In this document: one piece after another, positions 1-10,964 of the stretch
Layout: the number at the start of each line of letters is the position of its first letter
Numbering within the stretch: the first letter of the stretch is position 1
NCBI GenBank assembly: GCA_964035545.1
Contig: CAXIUT010000111.1
Coordinates: 1 to 45,926, forward strand
Reading direction: 5' to 3'
Source of the DNA: Bugula neritina
Taxonomy: Eukaryota > Bryozoa > Gymnolaemata > Cheilostomatida > Bugulidae
Length of the DNA stretch: 45,926 bases
Program-made: the position numbers and the translations under genes
Notes under the pieces: model-generated
The model's database searches: none
What the model was told of the DNA's origin: nothing
Seen by the model: only the letters and a program-made list of their open reading frames with translations

Positions 1-63
1 CCCAACCCCAACCCCAACCCCAACCCCAACCCCAACCCCAACCCCAACCCCAACCCCAACCCC
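1..63. repeat. left telomere, C4A2 repeats
   Basis: About ten perfect CCCCAA units open the window, the C-rich strand expected at a left end. The array passes directly into AT-rich DNA and the first start codon lies only 195 bp further in, so there is almost no subtelomere. Pure C4A2 is the Tetrahymena-type telomere sequence; hypotrich ciliates use C4A4. Confidence 0.98.
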
Positions 64-257
64 TATTTATTAAAGCTAGATATCAATTGATACAAATATT
101 ACAAGTTGAGTATAATCTCACTAAAAGAACAAAAACAGCATAATAAGACATAATTTAATCTTCTAATAAATGGATAAGTATATAATAGAACTATAATTCC
201 TACAAATTCTAAATAATATTCTTCTTTGCTATAAAATATTCAAAAAACCTATAGAAT

Positions 258-938
258 ATGATCGCCAGAAACCTCAACATCCCAGACATAAAATTCATCC
301 CCTTCAAAAACAAACCCACAACACAATACAACACCCAAACACCCACCATCATCACCAACTCCCTCACCTAAAGAAACACACTCATCGATTGGCTATACCT
401 CGCACAAAAAACACTAAAATTAAGCAAAAGCACTCTCTTCCTGGGAATCGCCTTGATTGATAAGTTGATGAGCAAGGGGATAAAATTAAACCAACATGAT
501 GTATAACTAGTGGCTGGCACTCTGATAATGATAGTTACCAAATTCAATGAAGTTTACCCAGTTAGTATCAAAAAACTCAATGCTCTATCGACATAAATCA
601 TCTCTTTAGACCGATATGTATAAACATAAGAAACCATACTCAAAATGGTCAACTTCGATCTCAGCCCAGAATCAGATATCTATGAATTACTGGCATAACT
701 TGAACATCAACTCGGATAAAATAGTTGTTAAATTATAAAAATAGCATTGAAAAATCCTAATGTAGCGTTTAGATTGGGATCAAGGACGCTGATTAGTGCC
801 ATCGAGTCGATGCAGTAGAGTAGAAAAGAGAATGACGGGAGGTTATCAAGGGAAGTGAGGGAGATGAGAGGGGAGTTAGCACGTTTAGGGAAGGGATCTG
901 TTGGTCTTAAGCGACTAATGAGTCCTTCTCGCATGTGA
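258..938 (+). CDS. cyclin N-terminal domain protein
   Basis: Single exon of 226 aa in code 6, with seven TAA and one TAG read as Gln and a TGA stop. Residues ~38-130 look like a cyclin box: RNTLIDWLYLAQKTLKLS, then a helix with GIALIDKLMSKG, then LVAGTLIMIVTKFNEVYP and LDRYVQTQETILKMVNFDL. These match the helix 1 Arg-Leu-Trp region, helix 3 and the final helix of cyclin folds. The C-terminal ~75 residues are basic and of unknown role. Cyclins activate cyclin-dependent kinases; the partner and cell-cycle phase cannot be read here. This is the first gene after the telomere, and the last gene of the window (44789-45772) is also a cyclin. Confidence 0.8.
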
Positions 939-1028
939 TGATGTTACTTCTATTTGACTATTATGATCTAATATTAATGAATTGATAATGTTACTTATGA
1001 TTGTAGATATAGATAACTATATAAGTTG

Positions 1029-1978
1029 ATGGGCAACACAAAATCGAATAACCATAACGATGATTTCCATAAAATGATAAAATAGATGCGAAAAGATGAA
1101 TCGAGAAGAGTGAACATAAACCCCTAAAAAGTATTTTACTATAAATATAGAAATATTTAGTATTGATGAGAGATGTTTTGACTACAACTAAATTGCCATA
1201 AACCCTAAAATCAATGACCCTCTAAACACTAAACTAGAAAGTAACATAAATAGAACTGATATAAACAGTTACCTGCATAAACGCTCTCAAAAAAAATGAA
1301 TTCTAATCGACAATAACAAGTACAAAAACAATCAAACATAGGATCCCACATCTCAAAAACATAACGCCCATAATCCCAATTCGTAAACGTAACATTCGGC
1401 TAGGGATTTGTCAATAAGGTCTTGATAAGATTAAAATTAAAAAGAAATCAAGAGATATAAAATCAATAGATTTCCTCTCCAGTTAAAACTCAATCAAAAT
1501 TGCAAAAAAGCAATCACTCAGAATAGGAATTTATGATTTAGAGGAAATAGAAATTAAAAGTCATCGCGCAGGTGATGAAGAAATAGTTGAATAGAATTAT
1601 ACATCCTTTCGGTAAATTAAATAAAACATTTGCGTAATATATATAAGGCAATTCCAAAGAATTTGCACCCAAAAATTGTAAATAATAAGTATATTAACGA
1701 CTAGTACAAAAACTAATCAACGACTGGTGCACATATTTGGAAATGTCATGTTTATCTCCCTACAAAAAGTGGATCATGAACTACACACAGCTATAATAAA
1801 ACAAATACCTCCCTTGGATCAAAAATCTACTCATGCAATAGATATGGATAGTCAACGATGGATACCTTTTCGGCATGCTCGCCACCGTCATCCAACGATG
1901 CAAGACTTCATTGGAAATCGATTATAAACAACTGCATTAGTCAACGGCTCTTCTAACTCCTTCTTTGTTCAGCATTGA
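1029..1978 (+). CDS. uncharacterised protein with MGN start
   Basis: Not recognised. Starts MGNTKSNNHNDD, compatible with N-myristoylation (Gly2, Ser6), followed by a basic segment. A 20-nt GT..AG intron at 1131-1150 is needed to cross a TGA; downstream the frame stays open to TGA 1976-1978, giving about 309 aa. A second possible intron of 27 nt (1678-1704, in frame) would shorten it by nine codons. No membrane segment or known catalytic motif is visible; the protein is rich in Lys, Ile and Gln. The last ~65 residues are less certain because code-6 frames stay open by chance in AT-rich DNA. Confidence 0.55.
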
Positions 1979-2024
1979 CCCTAAACTACAAATATAGGGA
2001 CATTTTTTTGATTCCATCTTTTAG

Positions 2025-2522
2025 ATGTCAGAAGTTGTCAGCAAATTTAAACCGTAATTGATACTACAACAGCTATAAACAGTTAAAAAACGAGTCTGCA
2101 CCGATATCGACAACTACCATCGGCTGGTGTAGTTGGGCTAGGTGTACGAAATCGATTCGGATAATATCTTGGGCATTGTAGCTTATATATTATGCAAAAT
2201 ATCAAGTAAAATAGAATAGATCTATATCCATTTGATATTTTTAAGGATAGTATACGGATAGAAAGTATATTTTTCAATGGGATTAGGCAGCTACATGCTA
2301 AGCACCATCTTCGGCGCCCTCTAATTTCTATAAAGCCCACAATTTAGAAAACTTCTGCACTAGAAAGCAACAAAACAACCTAACAAAAAGAAATAAAAAG
2401 ATAAAAACTAACAATAATAAACAAAAATCGGCACAACACATCCCAACGATACCACTATGCACGAATCAAGTCAAAGCTAGAAAAGGTCTATCCATGTAAA
2501 TTCATTCTTATAACATATTTGA
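2025..2522 (+). CDS. uncharacterised small membrane-like protein
   Basis: Not recognised. 165 aa without an intron, starting MSEVVSKFKPQLILQQLQ, only 46 bp after the previous stop. A hydrophobic stretch around residues 48-90 (NILGIVAYILCKI, then IYIHLIFLRIVYG and a second segment GSYMLSTIFGALQFL) suggests one or two membrane passes; the tail is Lys/Gln-rich and hydrophilic. An alternative 22-nt intron at 2264-2285 would replace the second hydrophobic segment with another frame; I prefer the unspliced reading because its TAA/TAG/CAA codon mix matches neighbouring genes. Confidence 0.5.
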
Positions 2523-2620
2523 ATTTTTTATTATTTATTATTAGATGTTATTTGATTGGATGCCATTCTATTGAAACGATAGATAACTATCAATTAGAAA
2601 TAATTAAATCAAAGTTAAAA

Positions 2621-3363
2621 ATGGCGGACTACGACTAAGTCGATTCCCTCTCCCTCTCCATGGAAAACTTCCTCAGAGCTGTCGCCAGAAGAGAACCCAC
2701 CCCTTCTCACCCCATCACACTCAAAACATAATTCAGAAATAGCCTCAAATTGTCAGACAAAGATAAAAGACAATACGGAGTCTAATAAAGTTACCTCAGC
2801 TCCTTCAGAGATATCTATACTGATAAAGCATGTATAAATATTAATAGCTAGTTAAGTCAATTCGATTGCATAATTGGGAATTCGAACTTGAATTTGAAGG
2901 TAAAAGATGTAACAAGATTTCGTTGGTTTCTGATACAGTTGTCTTTCTGGCGGGCAAAACCTCAAGAAAATAAATTAATAGATGTCTCTTCAAAATCTAT
3001 GTCCTCAACTCAGAATAAGACCTCAAAAAACTATCTCCAGAACTCAATGGATATTTGAACAGATTGGGTAAAAGACACATTTGCTCTCTTTCTCAAAATA
3101 TAGCCAAAACAGCATCATCTCTTGCCAGTTTTATTGAAGTAAAATAAAACAAGTTACCAACCTATGACTACAAACCTTACAGCAAACCTGGAAGTGATAA
3201 ATATGATCCAGTTTCAACATTGACTCCATAGGGACGTAAGATATTATAAAAATTACGAAATTTCGTATCAAGAAAACAAATATATGATTTCATAGTCGAG
3301 CAAGAGGTATCAGAAGAGGCAGCAAATGATTTAAAGAAGTTGGCTATCGGAGGAAATAAGTGA
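2621..3363 (+). CDS. uncharacterised protein upstream of the zinc-finger gene
   Basis: Not recognised. Two exons joined over a 20-nt intron (2832-2851) give 240 aa, starting MADYDQVDSLSLSMENFLRA. The splice is well supported: it links two strongly protein-like frames (IYTDKA to FKSIRLHNWEFELEFEGK). The 5' end is rich in C-ending codons, as in most genes of this window. The frame ends at TGA 3361-3363, but the same frame stays open after that codon and runs straight into the next gene's start at 3415. The two could therefore be one longer protein if this TGA is spliced out or read through. Confidence 0.6.
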
Positions 3364-3414
3364 TCTTTGAAATTTGATAATCATATTGAATTATTGTATA
3401 AAAAATTTAAATTT

Positions 3415-4397
3415 ATGAGTTAAGCGGATCAAAAAGCAAAGAAATAGGAGTAAGAACCATACTTGAAAAGTTGTTAGAAATGTACTAAATTCTTCACAAA
3501 TGAACAAGCCTTTCAAACTCACATGAAAATGAAACATTAAGAAGATAAGAAATAATCTGCTGAACAACAAGAAGAGGATGGTGAGAGTGATGAAGAAGAT
3601 TAGTAACATGGAGAAAGTAAAAATAAGAAGACAACTAAAAATATGCCCATTAGAAGTCGTATGCTAGAAATACAAAGAAATTAACTTTAAGATAACATCT
3701 ATACCTTTTTAGGATAATTAGGTTAAAAAAATGTATAACCTATCTCCAGTAGAGCATAAATCATCAACTTTGCTAATGATCAAAAATTAACAGGACAAAC
3801 CAACTATTGTGTCAATAAAGTTATCAGAACTCCCTATGAATAACCTATCAAATGTTCATAAGAAGTTCCAGTAACAGATTTCGAACAAAGCAAACACAAA
3901 GATTTCTTGGTAAAATTAAGTAAATAACTAGAATTACTTTAAGCACGTGTATAAGAATAAAGAGAAATATGGTAAATTAATAGTTATTTAGGTAATTAAG
4001 AGATCCCATGGCACCTGAAGAAGAAGTTATGGATTAATTCAGCCTAATGGATATTAAAAAATTAATTCAAAATTATCCCAAAAGAAAAATACATCTTTAG
4101 TTCCCTAATTACTCCATCTTCTTGCTCTGGGTAGGTAGAATCTGCAAATCTCCAGCTTTCAAGTAATTTTTCTTAGTTCTTGGGGAATATTTAGCTGAAT
4201 ACTATTCTAAAGAAGAGAGCAAGGCCAAAGGAGAGCAAGGATATGAAAATTGGAGAAATTTTCATAAAGGATTCGACAACAAGAAAATGGAAGAAAGAGA
4301 TGTTCAAAGCTTGAAGATCTTTGAATAAAAAAGTTGCAAAAAGTTTATTGATTACTTCGTGCAATGGACCGATCTATTTAGAGCCCTCAACATCTGA
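3415..4397 (+). CDS. C2H2-type zinc finger protein
   Basis: Two exons with a 20-nt intron (3972-3991) give 320 aa. Residues ~19-40 carry one C2H2-type finger: CQKCTKFF, then HMKMKH, i.e. Cys-x2-Cys and His-x4-His. This is followed by a very acidic Glu/Asp/Gln stretch, a Lys-rich part and a C-terminal half rich in aromatics (IFLLWVGRICKSPAFKQFFLVL). A single finger suggests RNA or protein binding rather than sequence-specific DNA binding, but that is inference. It starts 51 bp after an in-frame TGA of the gene upstream (see 2621-3363). Confidence 0.6.
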
Positions 4398-4552
4398 TAA
4401 CTTCGATATCTAATCTATATTCTTTTAAAACCATATCAATATCTGATAAATAGAGTTATTTTTGATGACTCTTTCCTCTCTTGATATATAAAGATAAATA
4501 AGATAAATATGATAGATAGTGATAATTGGTAAGAATAGTCAAAATCCGACAA

Positions 4553-7139
4553 TCAGATCAAATCATCTTTCCTTATAAGTGTACAATAGAATGGAATTTC
4601 CAACATCTCCAACAACTTCTTATGAATCATTCCTACCTAAACAAAAAAATACCAAAAACAAAAGGAGGCTTAATAGTTTTAGTCCTCTTCTTATTACCTT
4701 TTCTCTTCAACGAACCAAGACAACTCCAGTAATCAGTAGAAACAATCTAAGTATTCTTCATTCCAGATTAATCAACATACTGCTGAGTTTTATGAAAATT
4801 AGGTATCCAAAAATCATCCAAAAATGAACTTTCCTCTCCCATACTCTAAATAACATAAGAAATCATACATGAAACACCGAATCAATCGAATCCATCGCGA
4901 AATTGTCCTAAACTTCAATAATAAAAAAATTAATCATCTACTCATCAGATTGCAACAAATATATCGGATAATCTCCACCACATATAAGTATCTCACAATC
5001 TTTACTCGGCAATATCTTAGTATACTTATCATGGATGATCGTAGGATGTCTAAATTTAAAAGAACTGTTCATTAGTGATATATAATGAGGATAATGTTTA
5101 GGCAAATGACGCTATGATATCTACACATTTCGAAATATCTTTGAACTTGTCTACTAGGAATCGATCTAGAAAGCCTTTAAACCTGAATATTCAAAATTGC
5201 TATCAAAACCTTCAGAAATACCCATCTTTTTAGCCTATTATGTCATAAATTACTCTATCTTGTTCTTGCATGACAAAAGATGAGAAAATTATGTTCGCTT
5301 ACATATCTATTCATACTGCTCCTTCTTACCATCTTTCAACAAATCAACCAAAGCAATTCCAGTCGCAAGTGATTTCGTAGGTATCTTCTTCTATTCTGAC
5401 TAATCCAATGAAAAAATAGTCAAATGCTCAGCAACGACAGGATAAGCTTGCTTCCTTCTGGCAGTTTTATGAGCAACAGTATTAAGTGGTCTCTTGATAT
5501 GATAGATAGTCAACCGATAATCATTGCTATGATTGACACTAACCCACCTGAACCCAACAGTTTTCAATTTCCTTTATAATTCAGGATCAACACTAATAGC
5601 CTATCCATTTTGATGATGAACCAATGAAGTACGTATCTATGAACAGTTATCATGCTACCACAAATATTAACATAAACTTTTAAGTGTTTTCTATATTGTA
5701 TCTATCATCGATCTTATCGACAAGATCACTATCTTGCGCTGACTTGCATTCTTATCAATCGCTAGAACTATTTATTAACCATTATCTGAATTTTGAAATA
5801 AAGTCAATTCTTAATATTTTGACATCTAAACTGTAGTTAGAAATGATTTAGAAAATTAACTTTTATTCAATGATGCCACAAAATATTCTGGAAATTCACT
5901 ATATTATATCTAAAGCTTTTTCCAACTAGCCAAAGCAGCTGATGAACCTATCGGCGGCATCGATTTATCATGATGTTTATTCATTGGAATCTTATTTTTT
6001 TGTTGGATTAAAGGTGTTCTCTTACTTTACTATTATTCACCTTCATTTTACCCTTCAGATAAAAGCATCTAGCATAGTCTTATTCTTTTGATGATACTTT
6101 TAGAAACAACACTCATTTTTTTGCCTTAGAAAGTATAATTAATAAAAAATACATCATGTTTTTTCTACTAAAAAGTATACATCTCCTTCAACTGACTACC
6201 AGCTATAGTTTTATAATCCTATATGATCTTCAAAAGATAATTTTTACCATTACTTATATACTTCAATTTAATATGTCTAGGCAATAAAGGCTAAATACTC
6301 TGCTTCCACTGATAAATACACTCAATACAATGCACAGTCAATATCCTCAAATGATTAATCCTCTCCTAAAACAACTTGTTCAACTTACCAACATTGATCT
6401 CCTGCTTCTACAAACTACCTATAATTTCATATATTTTGTCCAAACAAATTTCTCTTGACTAAACTGACGATATTATTTTTTGGATCAGCGATGTCTGCTT
6501 AGTCACATCTGAAAACTCCTGTTTAATGTCTTAAAGGATTTTCATAGGATAAACTTATCTATTAAATATTTTAGTCATAATTTACATATGGCATTCAGGT
6601 ATCGCCTTCTCATACCACAATTCCTTCAAATCTGCAAACGCATTATTAATCGCCTCTTTTTGTCGTTACTCATTTTTACGCATATTGGGCTTATTTCCCA
6701 CCTTATCTATCTTAGAATCAATGCTACTTTTGTCCAGCGAAGGCTAGTGAATTCGTTTTGCCTTACTTAGGTCGTTTTTGTCATTTCTATGATGGTTAGA
6801 AGTAGTACCTTCGACCAGGAATTCTCAGTTTATTTTTAAGATCTAGCTATCAGACAATTTACATTGAGAATGGGGTTAATTATGGTAGTTATATTCAGGT
6901 ATTTGTTCTAGATGAAAGCGATGATCCCATCCATTTTACTAAATGAATAGATTTGGTACTTTTTCTTTTTTTTACTTGATTTTAGTAGCTATAGTCATTT
7001 GGTTTCTTGATTTACTACGAGATATCTTAGTCACTGAGTCTTATGATTGAGAAGGGTTGTTTGGATTATGATAGTTGTTTCGCATAATATAACTATTCAA
7101 AATAGATTATGAAATCAATTCTGTTACTTTATCAAACAT
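4553..7139 (-). CDS. large uncharacterised protein (~833 aa)
   Basis: Not recognised. The minus frame is free of TGA from 6824 down to 4866, about 650 codons, far beyond chance. Start ATG at 7139 (MFDKVTELISQ). Proposed introns: 6824-6862 (39 nt, in frame, removes a TGA), 4846-4868 (23 nt) and 4637-4659 (23 nt). The 5' part is Asn/Ser/Lys-rich. The middle is helical with several Cys. A segment near residue 480 (QQIVLAIDKNASQRKIVILSIR) followed by ISVDPELQRKLKTVGFRWVS might be an enzyme-like fold, but I cannot assign it. The 39-nt intron is unusually long here; the alternative is that this TGA is read as sense. Confidence 0.6.
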
Positions 7140-7647
7140 AATTTAAATCTAACTAACTCACAAAGATAGTACAAGAGTTTGACTCCTTCTCTATCTCCTT
7201 CTCTATCTAGAGAAAGTTTATACATTAGAAAATAAGAAAGACAACATAAAGAAAGTTCAAGAATCTAGAAAATTTTCAGGCAAATAGATATGTATCAAAC
7301 CGATAAACAAGATAAGCAATATAAATAGATTAATAGATATTCTTTCTTTGAAGGTTTTAATCTATCTTTAATAATAAAACTAAGAAAAGTTCGATTTAAT
7401 AGGAACATTATAAAAACAAATAATTCAAAGTAATCAAATCAGAATTAAAATGATTCAAATGTTTTAAACAAAACAACCCTGGAAATAGAAAAATGTCTTA
7501 TTTTCTGATTCTATTTTCAAAAATAAAATAAAATTCGAGTACTTTTAAATAAACAAAAAGTAGTGAAATTGTTTAATCAATCTATCAAAATAAAATTAAA
7601 TTATTAAATTAATTAAATAACTAAAAAAAAAGTTCAATATAATAAAT
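7140..7647. other. AT-rich intergenic region
   Basis: No supported gene. Long A/T runs between the start of the large minus-strand gene and a small plus-strand gene, so it should hold both divergent promoters. I see no repeat or RNA gene here. Confidence 0.6.
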
Positions 7648-7968
7648 ATGTAACTCTTTTAAACAAATAAAAATAAGAATTAAATAGAATTTTCTTCAAT
7701 AATTTAATAGTTGATAAAATTGATAAAAAATTTAATCTTTAATATTCTAAAAAAGACTTCGCCCCACGACAACGGATACTCGTTTCCACTCCTGCGAGCC
7801 AGCCAGAAACCAACCAAAAAAATACCACAAAAGCCAAGATTCTTCGATAAAGAAATTATCGAAAAGATAATAGAATAATATCTGATTAGTCCGGACGACT
7901 ATCAGCCTGGACAATCTCCTCGGCCTTAAGAATTGCTTGACTATTAATTAGCCACTGCAACGAAATGA
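7648..7968 (+). CDS. small uncharacterised gene with apparent frameshift
   Basis: Not recognised. The plus frame from ATG 7648 reads 106 aa to TGA 7966-7968. Its AT-rich first half looks weak, but from ~7752 it is clearly protein-like (RFFDKEIIEKIIEQYLISPDD, then ELLDYQ). The neighbouring +1 frame is equally protein-like from about 7910 to 8100 (PLQRNDLDFQGAYIYKYIL, KIEEKYELIVKIL). No GT..AG intron in between can join them; losing one base near 7948 would. This could be a broken gene, a programmed frameshift or a base error. The minus strand is also open here but lacks an ATG. Confidence 0.4.
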
Positions 7969-8100
7969 CCTTGATTTCTAAGGTGCTTATATATATAAAT
8001 ATATTCTAAAAAAGAAGACTAAAATCGAGGAGAAATACGAGCTGATAGTCAAAATTCTATTTTTTTAAATAGTTAAAATGAGAGGATTGGTACTGAGGAT

Positions 8101-8631
8101 ACTAGGAATAAGAAAATATCATGATTTCTAATTTCCTAAACTATTTATTTGTTTTTTATTTAAAAAAAATAAAAAGATTTAATCTAAATTGAAGAAAAAT
8201 AACAACTTCATTATCATTTTAACAATAAATTTCATATATTTTAAGTTATAAATAAACAAACAATTCATTTTTCTATGATATTATCTTCTTTAAAAACAAA
8301 TTTCATTCAAGAATAGATCTTCAAAAGAGAAATATCAAAAAAACAATATCAAAAATTGATAAGTTAAATCTACCATAAAAATGTAAAATCATAAGTAAAA
8401 AGTAAACAATATCTTCTAATTTCAAACTACTATGACTTCTATCCTTCATATTAAAGATATATATATATTAATAAAAATTATTTTACCTTTAATTGATAGT
8501 TCTTATTCATAGCATAAGAAATAATCAATCAAATGATAATTCTTTAATAATGAAATAGCTTATAAATTAATTCGATTACATAGTTTGCGGGTTTAAATTC
8601 TCTCAATAATAGTTTCAACAACAAAAAAAAC
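8101..8631. other. AT-rich intergenic region
   Basis: Very AT-rich spacer upstream of the RRM gene. No supported gene or RNA; a short stretch at 8588-8603 resembles a tRNA T-arm but no tRNA fold surrounds it. Confidence 0.6.
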
Positions 8632-10811
8632 ATGGAACAGTTGAACCCACCTTCTTTTAACATGCGTCCACCTACCGGAGCCATGCCCCACTCCACCAAC
8701 ATACAACCTCACATGCCCAATATGATGGCACCTTTCGGCATGCCGTCAACCAACATAATGCCTCCCAACATGAGAAATATCGGTTATCCCAATGAGCAAG
8801 ATTAAAAAAAGAAATAATTTGCCAAGGGAATCTTCGTGAGCGGCTTCTAGAAGTGCATCACTACAGCTATGATCCAAAAACACTTCAACATCAAACCCAT
8901 CCACGGATTAAAACATCCCACCACCAAACACAAATAATCCAAAGGATTTGCCTTCATCTACTATGGTTCTGAAGATGATGCTCTCTATGTAAAGAAAGAA
9001 CTCGATAGAACAGCCATCCTTAAAGACAAAATCAGAATCACAAGAACAGTCATCAGCTAAAACCTCTCAAAAATGATGTTCAAACTAAAAACCTATGGAC
9101 TATCAGAATAAAAAATCAAATAAAACTAAAGCAAATACTTTAACGACTAAAATCTTGAAAAATAAGTTTAAAGAATTATCAAACCTACCTTTGATGGTGT
9201 CGTTGAAATCAATAAAATTAACATTCCTAAATCAAAATCTGATAAGAAGTCATTAAGATATGCTAGAGTCTTCTTCTATGTTGGTGATGTTAAATAAGCC
9301 AAGAACAGAGCATAAAAATAAATCAGAAAAGTTGATAATCCTCTTTATGATACTCAAGGAAAGAACTAATATGAAATCATTTTGAACTGTCTTTCTGAAA
9401 AAATCAACAGTGATTAAGTCTTCAGCAGCTATGCCAAAAGCTAAATTTATGAATACACAAAGAAAAATCAATCTAATGTTATTCATTTGAAAGGAATCAA
9501 GCATCAACCCAAAGAAGATCCCTCAGCTCTTGCTGATTAGATCAAAGAATTCATGCAAAAGCAAGGACCTCAATGGAACATCATCAATGCTTATTCTCAA
9601 GTTTATGAAGACAGAGGAGCTTGGGCCAATATCACATTTTCTACTTATTAAGAAACAGTTCAAGCTTATGAGCACCTTAAAAACTTGAGACCGAAGTTCA
9701 GAGATAACGTCCTTTATGGATCCTTAAGAAATGTCAAAGACCCAAGAACTGTAGTTGTTTCAGTAGTTCGTAATGATGTAACTGAGAAGAATGTTGAAAA
9801 GTTTTTGAACTAGCTAGCAGCTAAATCCCAGAAGATTCCCTCAGCTGTTGGAGATGAAAGCTACAACAAATATGACTACTTCAGTTTCAACATCATTAAT
9901 GCTAAGAAATTCTACAAGTTGGAAGGTTCTAATACCAGAGGTATCACTGAAGAAGAGAAAGATGATGTGAAAGATTGGTGGATTGAAATCAACTAAGTTC
10001 CTAAAAGACTCATCATCCACTTCTTCCATGAATTCAATGATGAAGATTTGAAAGAACTCACCAATGATATTACTGTCTCTTCAGAATACGAAGATATCTT
10101 TATGAAAGGGGATAGCAAAAAACCTTTGAGACTTAATCATCAAAAAGGACATGTTGATAGAGAAGGAGTTTATAACAAACACACTGAAATCAGAGGAAAA
10201 AAGAAACAAAGACAAATAAAGACTGATAAACCCATGAGAAAACCATTTAATCCCAACCAACAACATATGGGACAAAGAAGTGGACCAGTAAACCCATCGA
10301 CTTCAACATGGGAGCTCTTCACAAAGGAGGTATACCTAAGATTGGTAGCATGCCTCAAGGAGGACAAATCAGACCTCAGCAAATCGGAGGAGGAGGAATG
10401 AGCAACCTATCAAACATTATGCCTCCTTCAAGACAACCTCCAGCCTTTGGACAGCCTCCCAGCTTCGGACCAACAGGAGGAAACATGCCTCAACCTCCTC
10501 CTTTCAAAGCATTCACAGGTCAACCACCAACTATGTCAGGAATGCCTCCTCTCGGAAACATGCCTTCAGGAATGATGCCTCAACCAGGAATGGCTCCTCA
10601 ACCAGGAATGGCACCTAAAGTAGGAATGCCTCCCAGTCAGATGCCTCCTCCTCCCATGGGACAAATGCCACCTTCAAATATCGGACAAATGCCACCTTCA
10701 AATATCGGACAGATGCCACCTACCAGTATTGGGCAGATGCCACCAACAAGTTTAGGACAGATGCCACCTCAGTTCGTTCCAAAACAACCTCCACCACCAT
10801 CATCAGAATGA
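8632..10811 (+). CDS. Met/Pro-rich RRM RNA-binding protein
   Basis: An RNA recognition motif lies at residues ~65-150: GIFVSGF (RNP2-like) and KGFAFIYYGSEDDA (RNP1-like, ring-stacking Phe/Tyr). The N-terminal 60 residues are Met/Pro-rich (MRPPTGAMP, MMAPFGMP). The C-terminal ~160 residues are again Met/Pro/Gly-rich, with repeats of the type GQMPPSNI at 10665-10770. The central part is charged. The two Met/Pro-rich ends lie in different frames: frame 1 runs to about 10400 and the C-terminal tail is read in another frame from about 10300. The span is not a multiple of three. Joining needs an odd intron (35 or 53 nt around 10276-10345) or a frameshift. Role: likely mRNA or splicing factor, not assignable further. 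Confidence 0.75.
10660..10775 (+). repeat. 24-bp coding repeats (GQMPPxxI)
   Basis: Four to five tandem ~24-bp units encode GQMPPSNI/GQMPPTSI/GQMPPTSL in the low-complexity tail of the RRM protein. Units differ by a few bases, so the array is not freshly expanded. Confidence 0.8.
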
Positions 10812-10964
10812 CCATGATCAACCATTAAATAATCTTAAATATCAAAGCATTAATATTTTGTTTTATTTATTTCTTCAAGAATGTCTTCATTGAGAAGGAC
10901 TTTCATAAAATATAATATAAATTCTAAATATTTATCTTTTATCGAATAAAAATATTCTATAAAA

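Noticed and set aside
4526-5075. Three overlapping plus-strand ORFs
   Set aside because: They run antisense to the large minus-strand gene, whose TGA-free frame is far longer.
8581-8610. tRNA T-arm-like motif GGTTTAAATTC
   Set aside because: No acceptor stem, anticodon arm or D arm could be built around it.
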